Source: Aculops lycopersici (lineage: Eukaryota > Arthropoda > Arachnida > Trombidiformes > Eriophyidae). Taken from it: a DNA stretch of 64,000 bases. Location: positions 2,765,816-2,829,815 of the forward strand of contig WNKI01000003.1 of the NCBI GenBank assembly GCA_015350385.1, given 5' to 3'. The notes beneath the pieces were generated by a model. That model had not been told where the DNA came from, did no database searches, and worked only from the letters and a program-made list of their open reading frames with translations. Below, piece after piece: positions 11,263 to 20,309 of the stretch (position 1 is the first letter of the stretch; the number at the start of each line of letters is the position of its first letter). A program made the translations under genes and the position numbers.

Positions 11263-12201
11263 CTACTGACTCTTTCCTGAACCACTGTTTGAGTTTTCTT
11301 TCTGAGTGCTCTTGGTACGTTTGAACAAAGGTCTGATGATAGCCACGAGCGGATTATTGGCCGCCGATTTGAGGATTGATGAACTCTGTTTGCTCGGCTG
11401 AGCCGCCTGTTGTTCCTGTGATGATGGAGTCGAAGACGATTGCTGCTGCCGACCTTGATCCTGAACCTCGGATTGTTCTGGTTGTTGTTGTTGTTGTTGT
11501 TGTTGATGCTGCTGCTGATGGCTCAATGCCTGGTGATAAATCATCGGATAGTTGGCCACCTGTTGCATTGCAGCCAACTGTTGATACGTCGGCTGCAGGC
11601 CACTTCCGTGCATCATCATTGGAACCATTGGCTGGCCTCCTTGCACTCCGCCACCAAGACCATAGGACTGGTGGCTCTCCTCGCTATCATAATGTTGCTC
11701 TTGTGGCATCTCGTGATTGGAGGATGAATCCTCATAGTGACTAATCATCTCTTGCTGATGACCGCTTGGTTGGTGTTGGTATTCCATCATTTCGTGATGC
11801 TGCTGATAGTGGGGTTCCTCGCCTGCACCACCGAAGTGTTGCTGGTGTGAATGCATGGCCGAATGGTCTTCCATGTAAATAGGTGGCATCATCATTGGTT
11901 GGTGGTTTTGCTGTTGCATCATCGGATAAAAGGCCATCGGATTGAAGTGGTGCGTCATCATGGACATCATAGGAATCAACATGTGATGGGCTGGAGACTC
12001 TTGAGACTTTCCGCTATCTATAATCAGATTACCTTTGTCCTTTCCGCCTCGCACAATGAGTTTTCCTTTGGTCAAAATAATATCCTCTCCCTTGTCGCGA
12101 GCCTCGACTAATCGAGCTGATTGCATAAATGTGGCCACTAACACGGTAAACAACGCAAAGGTAGCCAATCTATCGTTGCTTCTTGATCTTAGTTTGGCCA
12201 T
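11263..12201 (-). CDS. Secreted Met/His/Gln-rich low-complexity protein
   Basis: I do not recognise this 312-residue protein. A signal peptide is clear: a basic start, then LATFALFTVLVATFMQSARLVEA. Next comes a short charged segment (residues ~36-66) with two related Lys/Gly repeats (TKGKLIVRGGKDKGNLIID). Most of the rest is Met-, His- and Gln-rich with MMM clusters and HQQ/HHE strings, then a polyQ run. The C-terminal ~50 residues are basic and Ser-rich with a possibly ordered patch (NNPLVAIIRPLFKRTKS). The composition suggests an extracellular structural, adhesive or metal-binding protein, but this is inference. The ATG at 12201 starts the signal peptide. Single exon. Confidence 0.75.
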   Translation of the reverse strand: MAKLRSRSNDRLATFALFTVLVATFMQSARLVEARDKGEDIILTKGKLIVRGGKDKGNLIIDSGKSQESPAHHMLIPMMSMMTHHFNPMAFYPMMQQQNHQPMMMPPIYMEDHSAMHSHQQHFGGAGEEPHYQQHHEMMEYQHQPSGHQQEMISHYEDSSSNHEMPQEQHYDSEESHQSYGLGGGVQGGQPMVPMMMHGSGLQPTYQQLAAMQQVANYPMIYHQALSHQQQHQQQQQQQQPEQSEVQDQGRQQQSSSTPSSQEQQAAQPSKQSSSILKSAANNPLVAIIRPLFKRTKSTQKENSNSGSGKSQ

Positions 12202-13360
12202 CTTAATGTCTGGTTGATTTGTTGACTTTAGATTGTTGAGGTAACCAATTGTCTGAATTCAGCTTCAATGCTTAGAGTCGAATCTTGGAATTGTGTAATT
12301 GATGGAGCTTATCTAATCAAAAAGTATTTACACTTCTCATCTCGCTGCTTGCCGGAAACTGAAGGTACTGATTTAGTTTTTCAAATTGTTTATTTTGTAT
12401 ACCAACTTAAAAGGCCGATCAAAATTCTGAAAAGCCGAGTGATATGTGAGTCAAAAAACCCTGCTCCAGTCTCTGGTTCGACCGGCCAGGGCCTTGAGAT
12501 TGATTGTTCCTTGAAATATTAAATGGTCGACAAATTTCCCAGCAACAAAAGACTGGCAGCGATAGTTAGCCCAGCGGCTAGTTGATCCAACTAATGGCTC
12601 TGTGAGCAATTGTCCTCATCTACCAGTTGGCATTTAAGCAGGGGATCAGGCTCATACAGAAGCTGGCAAGATTTAGCTGAGCCTGGACCACCGTGCTAGG
12701 CGTTGGACTTCACCTGCCGCTAATAGGTATCGGAAACAAAAGTTAGCCAGTCAGTGAGCGCCCATGAAAAAAGCGACAACAACGACGACGACGACGGTGT
12801 CACCAGGTTGAGCTCGCTCCCACACACAAACAGTGTTGTGAACTTTGCATAACTGGACCCCACCACTCATTTTGCACCTGTTGCATAACACTCACTGAGC
12901 TTGTGAGCCACGCCCACTCTCTTTGAATTCTTATTAATCTAGTCTAGCCAACAGTAACACATTGGGTGACGGAGGTGGGCATAGTTAAATAACATCATGT
13001 TGCCAGTCGTTGAACTCAAGCTGTCGATTTTTTCACCATCAAGACCACCTGTGAAGTGATTACATGTGGCCCATTATTATTGAGTGTTGGCAACCATTAT
13101 GAATTAGTAGTTAGTTCTTGGGATTGATTGCTGGTTTGCGCATGCCAGTTGATTAGTTGGGCTCATTAGTTGCACCAGTTTAGATTTGTCGTTCTCAAAA
13201 TAATCAATACACAGTAAACACTTGTTGGCGATGGACTGTTGTTGTAATTCTTTTATTTCTTTTCGCATTTGATCAGAAGGTTTTTTGCGTGTCAGTCGAT
13301 CAAATCAACTATAGTGTTTTATAATCGGGTTCGTTTCGCACTATAACTCGCTGTCAGGTT
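12202..13360. other. Upstream region of the secreted-protein gene
   Basis: About 1.2 kb without a recognisable gene. It includes a GAC-rich run near 12775-12800. It should hold the promoter of the minus-strand secreted-protein gene and, at the right end, the PSME3 3' UTR. Confidence 0.4.
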
Positions 13361-13366
13361 TTTATT
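13361..13366 (-). terminator. AATAAA poly(A) signal of PSME3
   Basis: The plus strand reads TTTATT, giving AATAAA on the minus strand 37 nt beyond the PSME3 stop. Confidence 0.45.
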
Positions 13367-13402
13367 CTGGCCACTGGAACACTAGGCACAATTTCATTAT
13401 CT

Positions 13403-14275
13403 CTAAAACATATGCTCTGCGTTCGATGACCTTGGTTTTCTGATTTTGTCCCCATTCTTTGAGATTAGATCGTGCAAAGTGGCGTAGTGGTTACGTAGCT
13501 CAGCCACAATAAGACGTAAACTGAAGAATTCCTTCTCGTCCAGTTCGTGGATGGCTCGTCTATAATCGTCGATGTGTGGATATTGTGCAATTTTGGCCAC
13601 TGTTTTACCACGAAGCGCAAAGTAACGTGAGATTTGATCATAGTAAGCGGCTGCCTCACCCTCGCTGGCCCTGATTTCACCCAATACATCCTCTTGAATA
13701 GACACACCAAAGTTGTTTCCGTCCTCTATGCGAGGGATCAAGTACATCAACCACATCTTGAGCAAATTAGTATCTTCAACTAGTTCGCCGATGAGTGGCT
13801 TGATTTCGTTGATCAGTTCCACAATGAACTTGTTCGATGGGACAACTCCATCTGGTAGTACTAGGACCTTTGTTCCAATGGTTGTGTTGTCTAGATGAGC
13901 TGGACATTGGGCAAACCTACGCTTGGCAGCGCTTGGTCCAGTCTCTCCATTTGAGGCAGATTCAGTTGAAGTGGCTGCCGCTCCTGACGATGATGACCCG
14001 CTTGTAGCTGCCGTCTGACTACCACCTGCTGCCGACAATGCAGGCTGAGCAATCGATGAGGCCAAGTCCTTCGACGAGACATCTGGTACCGGTATGTTGA
14101 TCTTTTGGTATACAGTTGATGGTTCGCAGGTGAGTTTACCAGAGCTTAGCATCTTATTCAATTGTATGATCCGTTTCGGAAATTTACTAACAACCAACTC
14201 CTCGGCTGTCTTGAGAATGTGCTGCTTGAAGCTCTCGACTTCAGCGCTGTGGGGAAATTTGTTGTTCTTATCCAT
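13403..14275 (-). CDS. PSME3: Proteasome activator PA28 gamma (REG gamma)
   Basis: This 290-residue subunit belongs to the heptameric 11S activator that caps the 20S proteasome in the nucleus and stimulates ubiquitin-independent proteolysis. The N-terminal helix (residues ~8-40) contains AEELVVSKFPKRI. The C-terminal four-helix body begins near VLVLPDGVVPSNKFI. The activation loop is intact (IPRIEDGNNFGVSIQEDV), and the C-terminal segment that contacts the 20S alpha ring follows. Between helices 1 and 2 the flexible linker is expanded with Ser/Ala/Gly (residues ~75-115) and is followed by a basic AAKRRF that may be a nuclear signal. This makes the protein ~36 residues longer than human (254). 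ATG at 14275; single exon. Confidence 0.95.
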   Translation of the reverse strand: MDKNNKFPHSAEVESFKQHILKTAEELVVSKFPKRIIQLNKMLSSGKLTCEPSTVYQKINIPVPDVSSKDLASSIAQPALSAAGGSQTAATSGSSSSGAAATSTESASNGETGPSAAKRRFAQCPAHLDNTTIGTKVLVLPDGVVPSNKFIVELINEIKPLIGELVEDTNLLKMWLMYLIPRIEDGNNFGVSIQEDVLGEIRASEGEAAAYYDQISRYFALRGKTVAKIAQYPHIDDYRRAIHELDEKEFFSLRLIVAELRNHYATLHDLISKNGDKIRKPRSSNAEHMF

Positions 14276-15431
14276 GATTTTGATAGTGATGTAAGTTGAA
14301 GGCTAATATGAACTAATTTAATGAGATAATAATTTGGTATAACCCTAAATTGCTATAAATAATAACTATTTATAAAGTAGACCAAGATAAATATCTTATA
14401 GTTGCAGTGTGTTGGAGTGATATAGGAATCACTAATAATGTGAAGGCTATCTGGCGATTCAATGCCAGACGAGATTTTTTTCTCCTGTCTAGATAACTAT
14501 TTAATTTCAACGCCTGTTTCGATTCGGTATATAATAAATTTATTTATTTTCTTGTACTAGGCGGTAGATTGATGAATAACCAAGGTAGTTGTTTTGCTTT
14601 ATAATATTGAATTTAGTCTATCATGTTCAATCGCGTAAATTTGTTTAGAGGGTCCAACTGTGGTCATAGAGAGTAGGGAGAAAGATGGATAGAGAAAGGG
14701 AAAAATAGGGAAAGAGAAAGCTAATGCAGTCGTTGACTTATTTTGCGAATCTTCGCGCAGGTACGTCGCAAAACTGGATTTGGATTTTTTACGCGTGTTC
14801 CGTAGACAAATTGTTTCAATTTTTGCGACTTTTTCTCCTGTGTTAATATTTTTTCACTAAATCCCATAGACTCCTACACTAATTCAAAATTAGCGCCTGC
14901 ATGCTCATTCGATCGATTCGCAAATTAAAAGTCAACGAGTGTATAAAGCACACAACAGTTTGGATTCCACGTGATATCGAGAAGCGAATGGAAACTTTCA
15001 TTTGTTTCACCCGTCTGCTTATTCAACGGCCTCACCATAAAACAGTGCTCCTGGTGTACTACGAACAACGCTCAGAATTGGAGACATGGCTTCACAATGC
15101 TATGTCTGCAGGCCGCCATGGCCAGCCGCTGTTGGTAGGCTTTAGGAGCAGTCACAGAAAAATTCTCAACTCATGGAGAACAAGCGCAAACAACTTGTGC
15201 ACTTTGTTGTCTCTCGCAACCTTTCAACTATAAAGCATAAAATTTTTGTAGATCTTCTAAACTCACCATTGATGTCCCTTCTATTATCATAAATCGTTGA
15301 ACCAACTTATCATAGTCACTCCATTGGTAGTGCGAAGAAACACGTGAACCATTGATGATTGATAGAGCGAATGCGAGATCTATCGAGGAATGTAATGTTC
15401 GAACCCAAACAAAGATAATAAAGCTTGAAAT
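14276..15431. other. Divergent region between PSME3 and TM2D3, with a MITE
   Basis: This head-to-head intergenic region carries MITE copy 1 (14727-14941), an A/G-rich patch at ~14670-14720, and otherwise no gene. It should supply the promoters of both neighbours. Confidence 0.5.
14727..14941. mobile_element. MITE-like element, copy 1 (Tc1/mariner type)
   Basis: A 215-bp non-coding element, ~97% identical to 17656-17871. Its ends are inverted: the left end reads CAGTCGTTGACTT then TTTTGCGAATC. The reverse complement of the right end reads CACTCGTTGACTTTT then AATTTGCGAATC. The outer CAGT/CACT end is like the Tc1/mariner superfamily. The right end is followed by TA; the left is preceded by TG, which would be a decayed TA duplication. 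There is no transposase, so it is a non-autonomous element. Confidence 0.75.
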
Positions 15432-16115
15432 ATGTGTGACAGACTAGAACCCTACGTGCTAGTCTTAGTTTACACTTTCCTCCTTAACATCAACCTGGTT
15501 ATTTTCGGAATGGAAACCGAAGAAACGCCAGCATCCTCATTGTCACCAACCACGTCAACCTCATCATTGCCTGCCATTGATCCTGCATTAAATATTTTGG
15601 ATCTCAAGTCAACGGAGTGTAAAGATCTAAATCCAAGTTTTACAAAATGCGACTTCAATACAACATGTGTCTATGGAGAATTGAACACAGTCAACTGTCA
15701 TGTGGACCAAGATATTCCATGCAAAGGCGGGAAAACATTTGATATAACCTTTCCATGTCTATATTGTTGGCAACTTCCAGATAGCCACTACTCATGTGCC
15801 AGCAATACAACTTGCAAAGCCAATTCAAGATATCTCACGACCTGTAATGTCAACTCAACCACATATTGCCTAGGACATCGAGAGTTTAGTAGATATAAAG
15901 TGTGCAATGTCACCGTTGGCCGAGAATGGTCTAAAACATTCGTAATAAGCATGCTATGCGGAGGTTTCGGATTTGATCGATTCTACCTGGGATATTGGCA
16001 AGAAGGTGTAGGAAAATTCTTTAGCTTCGGTGGTTTTGGTGTCTGGACCTTGATAGATACTATACTTATTTCCGTTGGCTACCTCAAACCAGCTGACTCG
16101 TCGAGTTATGGGTAA
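15432..16115 (+). CDS. TM2D3: TM2 domain-containing protein 3 (almondex family)
   Basis: This 227-residue membrane protein belongs to the TM2D family. The Drosophila homologue almondex is a maternal neurogenic gene that acts on Notch signalling. An N-terminal hydrophobic segment (residues ~7-26) looks like a signal peptide. A cysteine-rich lumenal region follows with conserved Cys pairs (PCLYCW, CLGHREF). The C-terminal TM2 domain is clear: WSKTFVISMLCGGFGFDRFYLGYW with the DRF motif, then GKFFSFGGFGVWTLIDTILISVGYL. It ends KPADSSSYG, close to the GPADGSLYI end of human TM2D3. ATG at 15432. Single exon. Confidence 0.92.
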   Translation: MCDRLEPYVLVLVYTFLLNINLVIFGMETEETPASSLSPTTSTSSLPAIDPALNILDLKSTECKDLNPSFTKCDFNTTCVYGELNTVNCHVDQDIPCKGGKTFDITFPCLYCWQLPDSHYSCASNTTCKANSRYLTTCNVNSTTYCLGHREFSRYKVCNVTVGREWSKTFVISMLCGGFGFDRFYLGYWQEGVGKFFSFGGFGVWTLIDTILISVGYLKPADSSSYG

Positions 16116-16316
16116 TCATAATCAGCATTATCCCTATCATTACCACAGTGGAGTCGACTCATATTTCAAGTGATATAATACAGTGATTAACATTCTATTT
16201 GGTAGGTTAGAGTTGGAGTCCTATCGCGAAACACACTTCTTATACATGGCCAATCATATGGATATGCTTATTCTCTTCTTGTTAGTGAAAATTCATTAAC
16301 ACGACGACGTTGTTTA

Positions 16317-17588
16317 TCAACTCTCGTCACCAGATACGGCTCGGTCTTTAAGGCTATCCGGTGACACGGAGGAGAGTTTTGCCTTCTTGGTTTTGGAATC
16401 TGGTGATGGTGATCGCGAAGCTGATCGCGATTTGGGGGAGCGGTCATCGCCGCCAGAGAGTTTGTTTTTGTTGTTACTGTTGGTGTTATTGTTGTTGTTA
16501 TTGTTAGCGTTGTTACTATCATGAGACTTAGAGCTAGAAGCCGATCTCGAACGAGATCTTTGTCTCTTGGATGAAACATCCGGTGAGGCAGATTTGGACC
16601 GTGAACTAGAATGGCGCGTCTCAACAATTGGACTATCCCTAGACCCTGAACGGGATCTAGAGCGAGATCTCGAGCGCGACCTGGTGGGTTCACGCCTTGT
16701 TGGCGGGCTACCCGATCGGCTACGCGAGCGATCCCTTGCGACTGGCGATCTAGATCGTGATCTGGATCTCGACCTGGACGCTTGGTTTCGATCACGATCA
16801 CGAGACCTCGAGACCGAACGAGAGCGCGATCTAGACCTATCACGACCGCTGCCGCCGCCGAGGCCACCTCGGTCGCGACGAGCCTTATCTTCATAAACCT
16901 TGATGCGTCTGCCATGGAATTCTGTGTCATTGAGTGTATCGATTGCATGTCGCATATCCTTTGAGGATGCGAAATCAACAATACCCATGTTACGCTCACG
17001 TTTATGAGCATCGGCAAAGGTAACCTGACCAGCTTGGCGCATTAGATCTTTCAGATCCTGCCAACTCACACGACTACTCAAATTCTCGACGATAACTCTA
17101 AAGTCAGTGTTCCTTGGTGGTCCATACTTTTCGGCATATGAAATACCACTTCCACCATCGCGACGGTTGCCGCCATCCCTGTTGCGTCCCATGTTGTCTC
17201 CACGATCCCGGCCTCCTCCTCCTCGGTCATTCCTGAAGTTGTTGCTCCTTCCCATTGGTCCGTTCCTATCCATTCCGCGTGATCCACCGTCGCGATCGCG
17301 GCCGCCGCCACCAATCCTCCCGCCGCCTCTTGGTCCATCGCGGCCGCCGCCTCCACCCGAGGTCCTTGGTGCGCCCTTTGCGAATTCTACATGTACCCGG
17401 TCTCCATTGATCTCCCTGCCATCCATGTGCCTAACTGCTGCCTCGGCATCTCTTCGGTGATCGAATTCCACAAAAGCGTAACCATCCTTCATGAGGACTT
17501 CCCTGATCTTCCCCTCCCGGCTAAAGAATCTCTCGATATCACGTTCGCGAACATGATGACTTAGTCGTCCAATGTAAACACGGCTCAT
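16317..17588 (-). CDS. B52: SR splicing factor with two RRMs (SRSF4/5/6, B52 type)
   Basis: This 423-residue protein binds exonic enhancers and regulates pre-mRNA splicing in the nucleus. RRM1 occupies residues ~3-72 (RVYIGRLSHHV, DGYAFVEFDHRRDAEAAV). A Gly/Arg-rich linker follows. The pseudo-RRM2 (residues ~150-225) carries the family hallmark SWQDLKD. The rest is an RS domain with many RS/SR dipeptides, interrupted by a poly-Asn patch. The ATG at 17588 (MSRVYIGR) is chosen; the start-like codon at 17603 is GTG. An overlapping 249-codon frame within the RS-coding region is a by-product of the repetitive sequence. It is divergent from the small gene at 18004, with a MITE between them. Confidence 0.95.
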   Translation of the reverse strand: MSRVYIGRLSHHVRERDIERFFSREGKIREVLMKDGYAFVEFDHRRDAEAAVRHMDGREINGDRVHVEFAKGAPRTSGGGGGRDGPRGGGRIGGGGRDRDGGSRGMDRNGPMGRSNNFRNDRGGGGRDRGDNMGRNRDGGNRRDGGSGISYAEKYGPPRNTDFRVIVENLSSRVSWQDLKDLMRQAGQVTFADAHKRERNMGIVDFASSKDMRHAIDTLNDTEFHGRRIKVYEDKARRDRGGLGGGSGRDRSRSRSRSVSRSRDRDRNQASRSRSRSRSRSPVARDRSRSRSGSPPTRREPTRSRSRSRSRSRSGSRDSPIVETRHSSSRSKSASPDVSSKRQRSRSRSASSSKSHDSNNANNNNNNNTNSNNKNKLSGGDDRSPKSRSASRSPSPDSKTKKAKLSSVSPDSLKDRAVSGDES

Positions 17589-18003
17589 GTTGTTTTCTTG
17601 CACTGAATAATTGTATCAAATCAATGTATCTCGTGATAATTTTATTGTGTATCTACAGTCGATGACTTTTATTTTGCGAATCTTCGCACAGGTACGTCGC
17701 AAAACTTGATTTGGATTTTTTACGCGTGTTCCGTAGACAAATTGTCTCAATTTTGCGACTTTTTCTCCTGTGTTAATATTTTTTCACTAAATCCCATAGA
17801 CTCCTACACTAATTCAAAATTAGCGCCTGCATGCTCATTCGATCGATCCGCAAATTGAAAGTCAACGAGTGTAATGCTTCAAAATTCAGAGACAGCACTG
17901 GCTGATGATAAATATACCGTGTGAGGAAAATCGCCATTCTCGCTTTAGGCGCCTCTTGCGGCATTTTTGGTACTAAATCAGAGGCTGAAGAGCAGCTGTG
18001 AAA
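17589..18003. other. Short divergent promoter region, with a MITE
   Basis: 415 bp lie between the starts of the SR-protein gene and the 18004 gene. MITE copy 2 takes up more than half of it. Confidence 0.6.
17656..17871. mobile_element. MITE-like element, copy 2 (Tc1/mariner type)
   Basis: A 216-bp element differing from copy 1 (14727-14941) at only a handful of positions plus small indels. The left end is TA then CAGTCGATGACTTTTATTT; the right end finishes CAACGAGTG then TA. The TA on each side (17654-17655 and 17872-17873) fits a TA target-site duplication. It has no coding capacity. Confidence 0.78.
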
Positions 18004-18531
18004 ATGAACGCGAATTTGTGTTGTCCGAACAACCCACTAGCGATTCACTATCGATGCAACATTTCTATAATGTCTAATAATCAAATTATTAATGCGTTCA
18101 AAACGCTCAAATCAGCCAATGAAAAGGCTGACTTGAATCTATTGAAAAGATTGAGTGCCCTTAATATCAAGCGGGATTCTAACGAGGTAAAGCCAGAGCG
18201 AGAACAGGAAAATACACACAGGATTACATCGGAAAAACTGGATCAAATCCTTTGCAGACATATTAGTGACCCTCTAACCTGGAACCCAAGTGTCTTGAGT
18301 CGTATCTACGATATACCTCTCGACACATGCGTCAAAATTTTCAAATATGTCAAACCTTTTGCCTACAGACAAGACAATACGGTCAACAGCACCCAGAAGA
18401 TACTCCCAATAAGCTTTGTGATAGACGTTGAGCGGCTAAAAGAAGACAAATCATATTACCCTGGTATCCAGAAACTAAGCTTTGTCGCAGCACCCCTAAA
18501 CCCATTTGCTATAACCGAGTTCAATAGCTGA
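18004..18531 (+). CDS. Small protein of unknown function, possibly NDUFAF4-like
   Basis: This is a 175-residue frame from the ATG at 18004; a second in-frame ATG at 18070 (MSNNQIINAF) is equally possible. It is predicted mostly helical and Lys-rich, with no signal peptide or membrane segment. Residues ~77-122 run from ITSEKLDQIL through TWNPSVLSRIYDIPLD to KIFKYVKPF. This resembles the C-terminal element of complex I assembly factor NDUFAF4 (an 'ExLxxL...TWxxEKIxxxYxL...LLKYF' pattern). The resemblance is short and the flanks do not match, so the family is a weak suggestion. The frame is supported by its length in AT-rich DNA and by an AATAAA at 18708-18713. Confidence 0.6.
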   Translation: MNANLCCPNNPLAIHYRCNISIMSNNQIINAFKTLKSANEKADLNLLKRLSALNIKRDSNEVKPEREQENTHRITSEKLDQILCRHISDPLTWNPSVLSRIYDIPLDTCVKIFKYVKPFAYRQDNTVNSTQKILPISFVIDVERLKEDKSYYPGIQKLSFVAAPLNPFAITEFNS

Positions 18532-18707
18532 ACTTAAATTCAAATTATAAAGGATCCACCCATGTTGTTGTTAACATGAAGATTGCTAAATTTTTAAACT
18601 TTACTAAGATTTCTACCTCTAACAAAAAAATTTGCACTGGATCTAACTATGTTCGAACACATTACGATCCTATGTGCTCTCGTTCCCCGCATGATTTTCA
18701 CAACCTT

Positions 18708-18713
18708 AATAAA
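18708..18713 (+). terminator. AATAAA poly(A) signal of the 18004 gene
   Basis: A plus-strand AATAAA lies about 177 nt after the stop codon at 18531. Confidence 0.35.
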
Positions 18714-18795
18714 TCGATAGGCCACTTGGATTACAACCGAATTATGCACGATAATCAGCCTTACAGTTATAAAGTATATCAATGATTTGGTTAGA

Positions 18796-18837
18796 AAACA
18801 ACCATCGGTTGTTTTTCAGACCCCTTCTAAGGGGATA
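18796..18837. terminator. Two small stem-loops between convergent genes
   Basis: AAAACAACC-ATC-GGTTGTTTT forms a 9-bp stem with a 3-nt loop. CCCCTT-CT-AAGGGG follows directly and ends just inside the 3' end of the carrier gene. A role in 3'-end formation is only a guess. Confidence 0.35.
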
Positions 18838-19771
18838 AGTAGTTGAGGAATTTCATACAACACTCGTACCCTAGAAAGCAGGCTGCGTTCGCTGGAAAAG
18901 CACGAAGCATGATTGGAGCGGCACCCTTATACAGGCCACTAATTCCATCGGTGGCCAAAGTTTTTCTCAAAACATCTAAAAATCCTGAATATGTTCCTGC
19001 TGGGGCAGTTTGTTGTCTTGACTTGAGCACGTCAGAAGGTATGGCCACAATCCAATTCAAAATACCAGCCATACCACCAGCAAATAAGGTTCGCCAAGGC
19101 GAAAGTTCGTTACGAGACGCACCTTCGGGGAGGAGGATTCGTTGAAAATACTCGTATGTCATGAAATACACTCCACTGGACGGGATGTCACGGCTTGCTG
19201 TTGCGATTGTACCCACATAGATATTTCTAATACCTCCTTGCCTGTACAATTGCTTAAAACAATCCGCTGGGCCCTTATATTTAGGCCCCTCGCTTGATGG
19301 ATTAGCATTCTGAACTTGAAGCAAACACTTAACGCGCTCACCAGGGGCTAAGATGACAGTTGTCGATAGGCCGGCTAACCCGCCGGCAAGGAACAGTTCT
19401 TTTAAGCTGAAAACATGATCCTCAGACTTTTGTTGCAATTTTTTACCCATTGTAAACGAGAAGAAGCAAATTGCATACATGGGAGTCACTCCAACGATTG
19501 GTGTAGCCATTCCCTTGTAGAGACCAAGAAACTTTTCATTCTTAATAATTTTCTTTGCACAATCTAAAGTACCACTATACAACATCGGCTTTCCCTGGGG
19601 TGTATATGGTTGTGTCTGCAACCTCACTTTGATCGTATCTAGTGGATGGCCAGCAAATACCAGACATGTTCCACCGAAGCCACCTGCGATGAAATTCTTG
19701 ACCACAGAATTTTGTGGAGCCTGTTGGACTTTTTGCTTGTCGATGGTCTTTGCTTCTGCTTGTGAAGCCAT
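18827..19771 (-). CDS. SLC25A20: Mitochondrial carnitine/acylcarnitine carrier
   Basis: This 314-residue inner-membrane carrier exchanges acylcarnitine for carnitine so that fatty acids can enter beta-oxidation. Three Solcar repeats are complete, each with a PxD/ExxK/RxK/R-type signature: PLDTIKVRLQ, PGERVKCLLQ (the form specific to this subfamily) and PSDVLKSRQQ. The second half of each repeat carries a GLYKG- or NIYVG-like motif. The N-terminus has ~20 extra hydrophilic residues. ATG at 19771 (MASQAEAKTID). Single exon. It is divergent from the TIPIN-like gene, with 538 bp between starts. Confidence 0.95.
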   Translation of the reverse strand: MASQAEAKTIDKQKVQQAPQNSVVKNFIAGGFGGTCLVFAGHPLDTIKVRLQTQPYTPQGKPMLYSGTLDCAKKIIKNEKFLGLYKGMATPIVGVTPMYAICFFSFTMGKKLQQKSEDHVFSLKELFLAGGLAGLSTTVILAPGERVKCLLQVQNANPSSEGPKYKGPADCFKQLYRQGGIRNIYVGTIATASRDIPSSGVYFMTYEYFQRILLPEGASRNELSPWRTLFAGGMAGILNWIVAIPSDVLKSRQQTAPAGTYSGFLDVLRKTLATDGISGLYKGAAPIMLRAFPANAACFLGYECCMKFLNYLSP

Positions 19772-20309
19772 TTTAGTGAATGTGTAGATTTCAAAATTGG
19801 TGATGTTTGGATAATCTTATCAGATATGATAAATCTTTTCGCTGATGTCTTGAGGTTGATGTGTTGTTTTGTTTCGAAATCTTCAACCAACAGTAAGACT
19901 TTAAGAAATCGAGCCGTTCTCCCTGACGTTGATCACAGAGATAATACCACAACCAGTTGAATTGAATGGATGGTTGATTTTAATGAATTGAGACACATTG
20001 AGCAAAAAAGGTTAGATAGGTAGATTGGTCAATACTATTAACTTAATAGATAATAAACCATCTTCGCATTAATCCAATCGGCTAAGCAAGAAGTTCTACT
20101 CTGAACGCGTTGTGTGGTGTGTTTTTAACAAGTTTCTTTACTTTCACTTCAAACTGTAGTCGCGCATGGCGAACCTTATTTTGTTGTTCTCATTGAGACC
20201 ATCTGTTGAACGGGATTTGCGCGCCTCATTATCAACTTCAGATCCAACAATCGACTCAATTATTTTATCCCGGCCTTGAACTATTGTCTTTCTTATTCTG
20301 CTATCAATC
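19772..20309. other. Divergent promoter region of SLC25A20 and TIPIN
   Basis: 538 bp without a gene. It holds the 5' regions of both neighbours, so a shared promoter is plausible. Confidence 0.4.

Noticed and set aside
12470..12495. GGTTCGACC, resembling a tRNA B box
   Set aside because: No A box or acceptor stem at the right distance; no cloverleaf could be drawn.
16268..17017. 249-codon minus-strand frame overlapping the SR protein
   Set aside because: Frame-shifted reading of the RS-repeat coding region.
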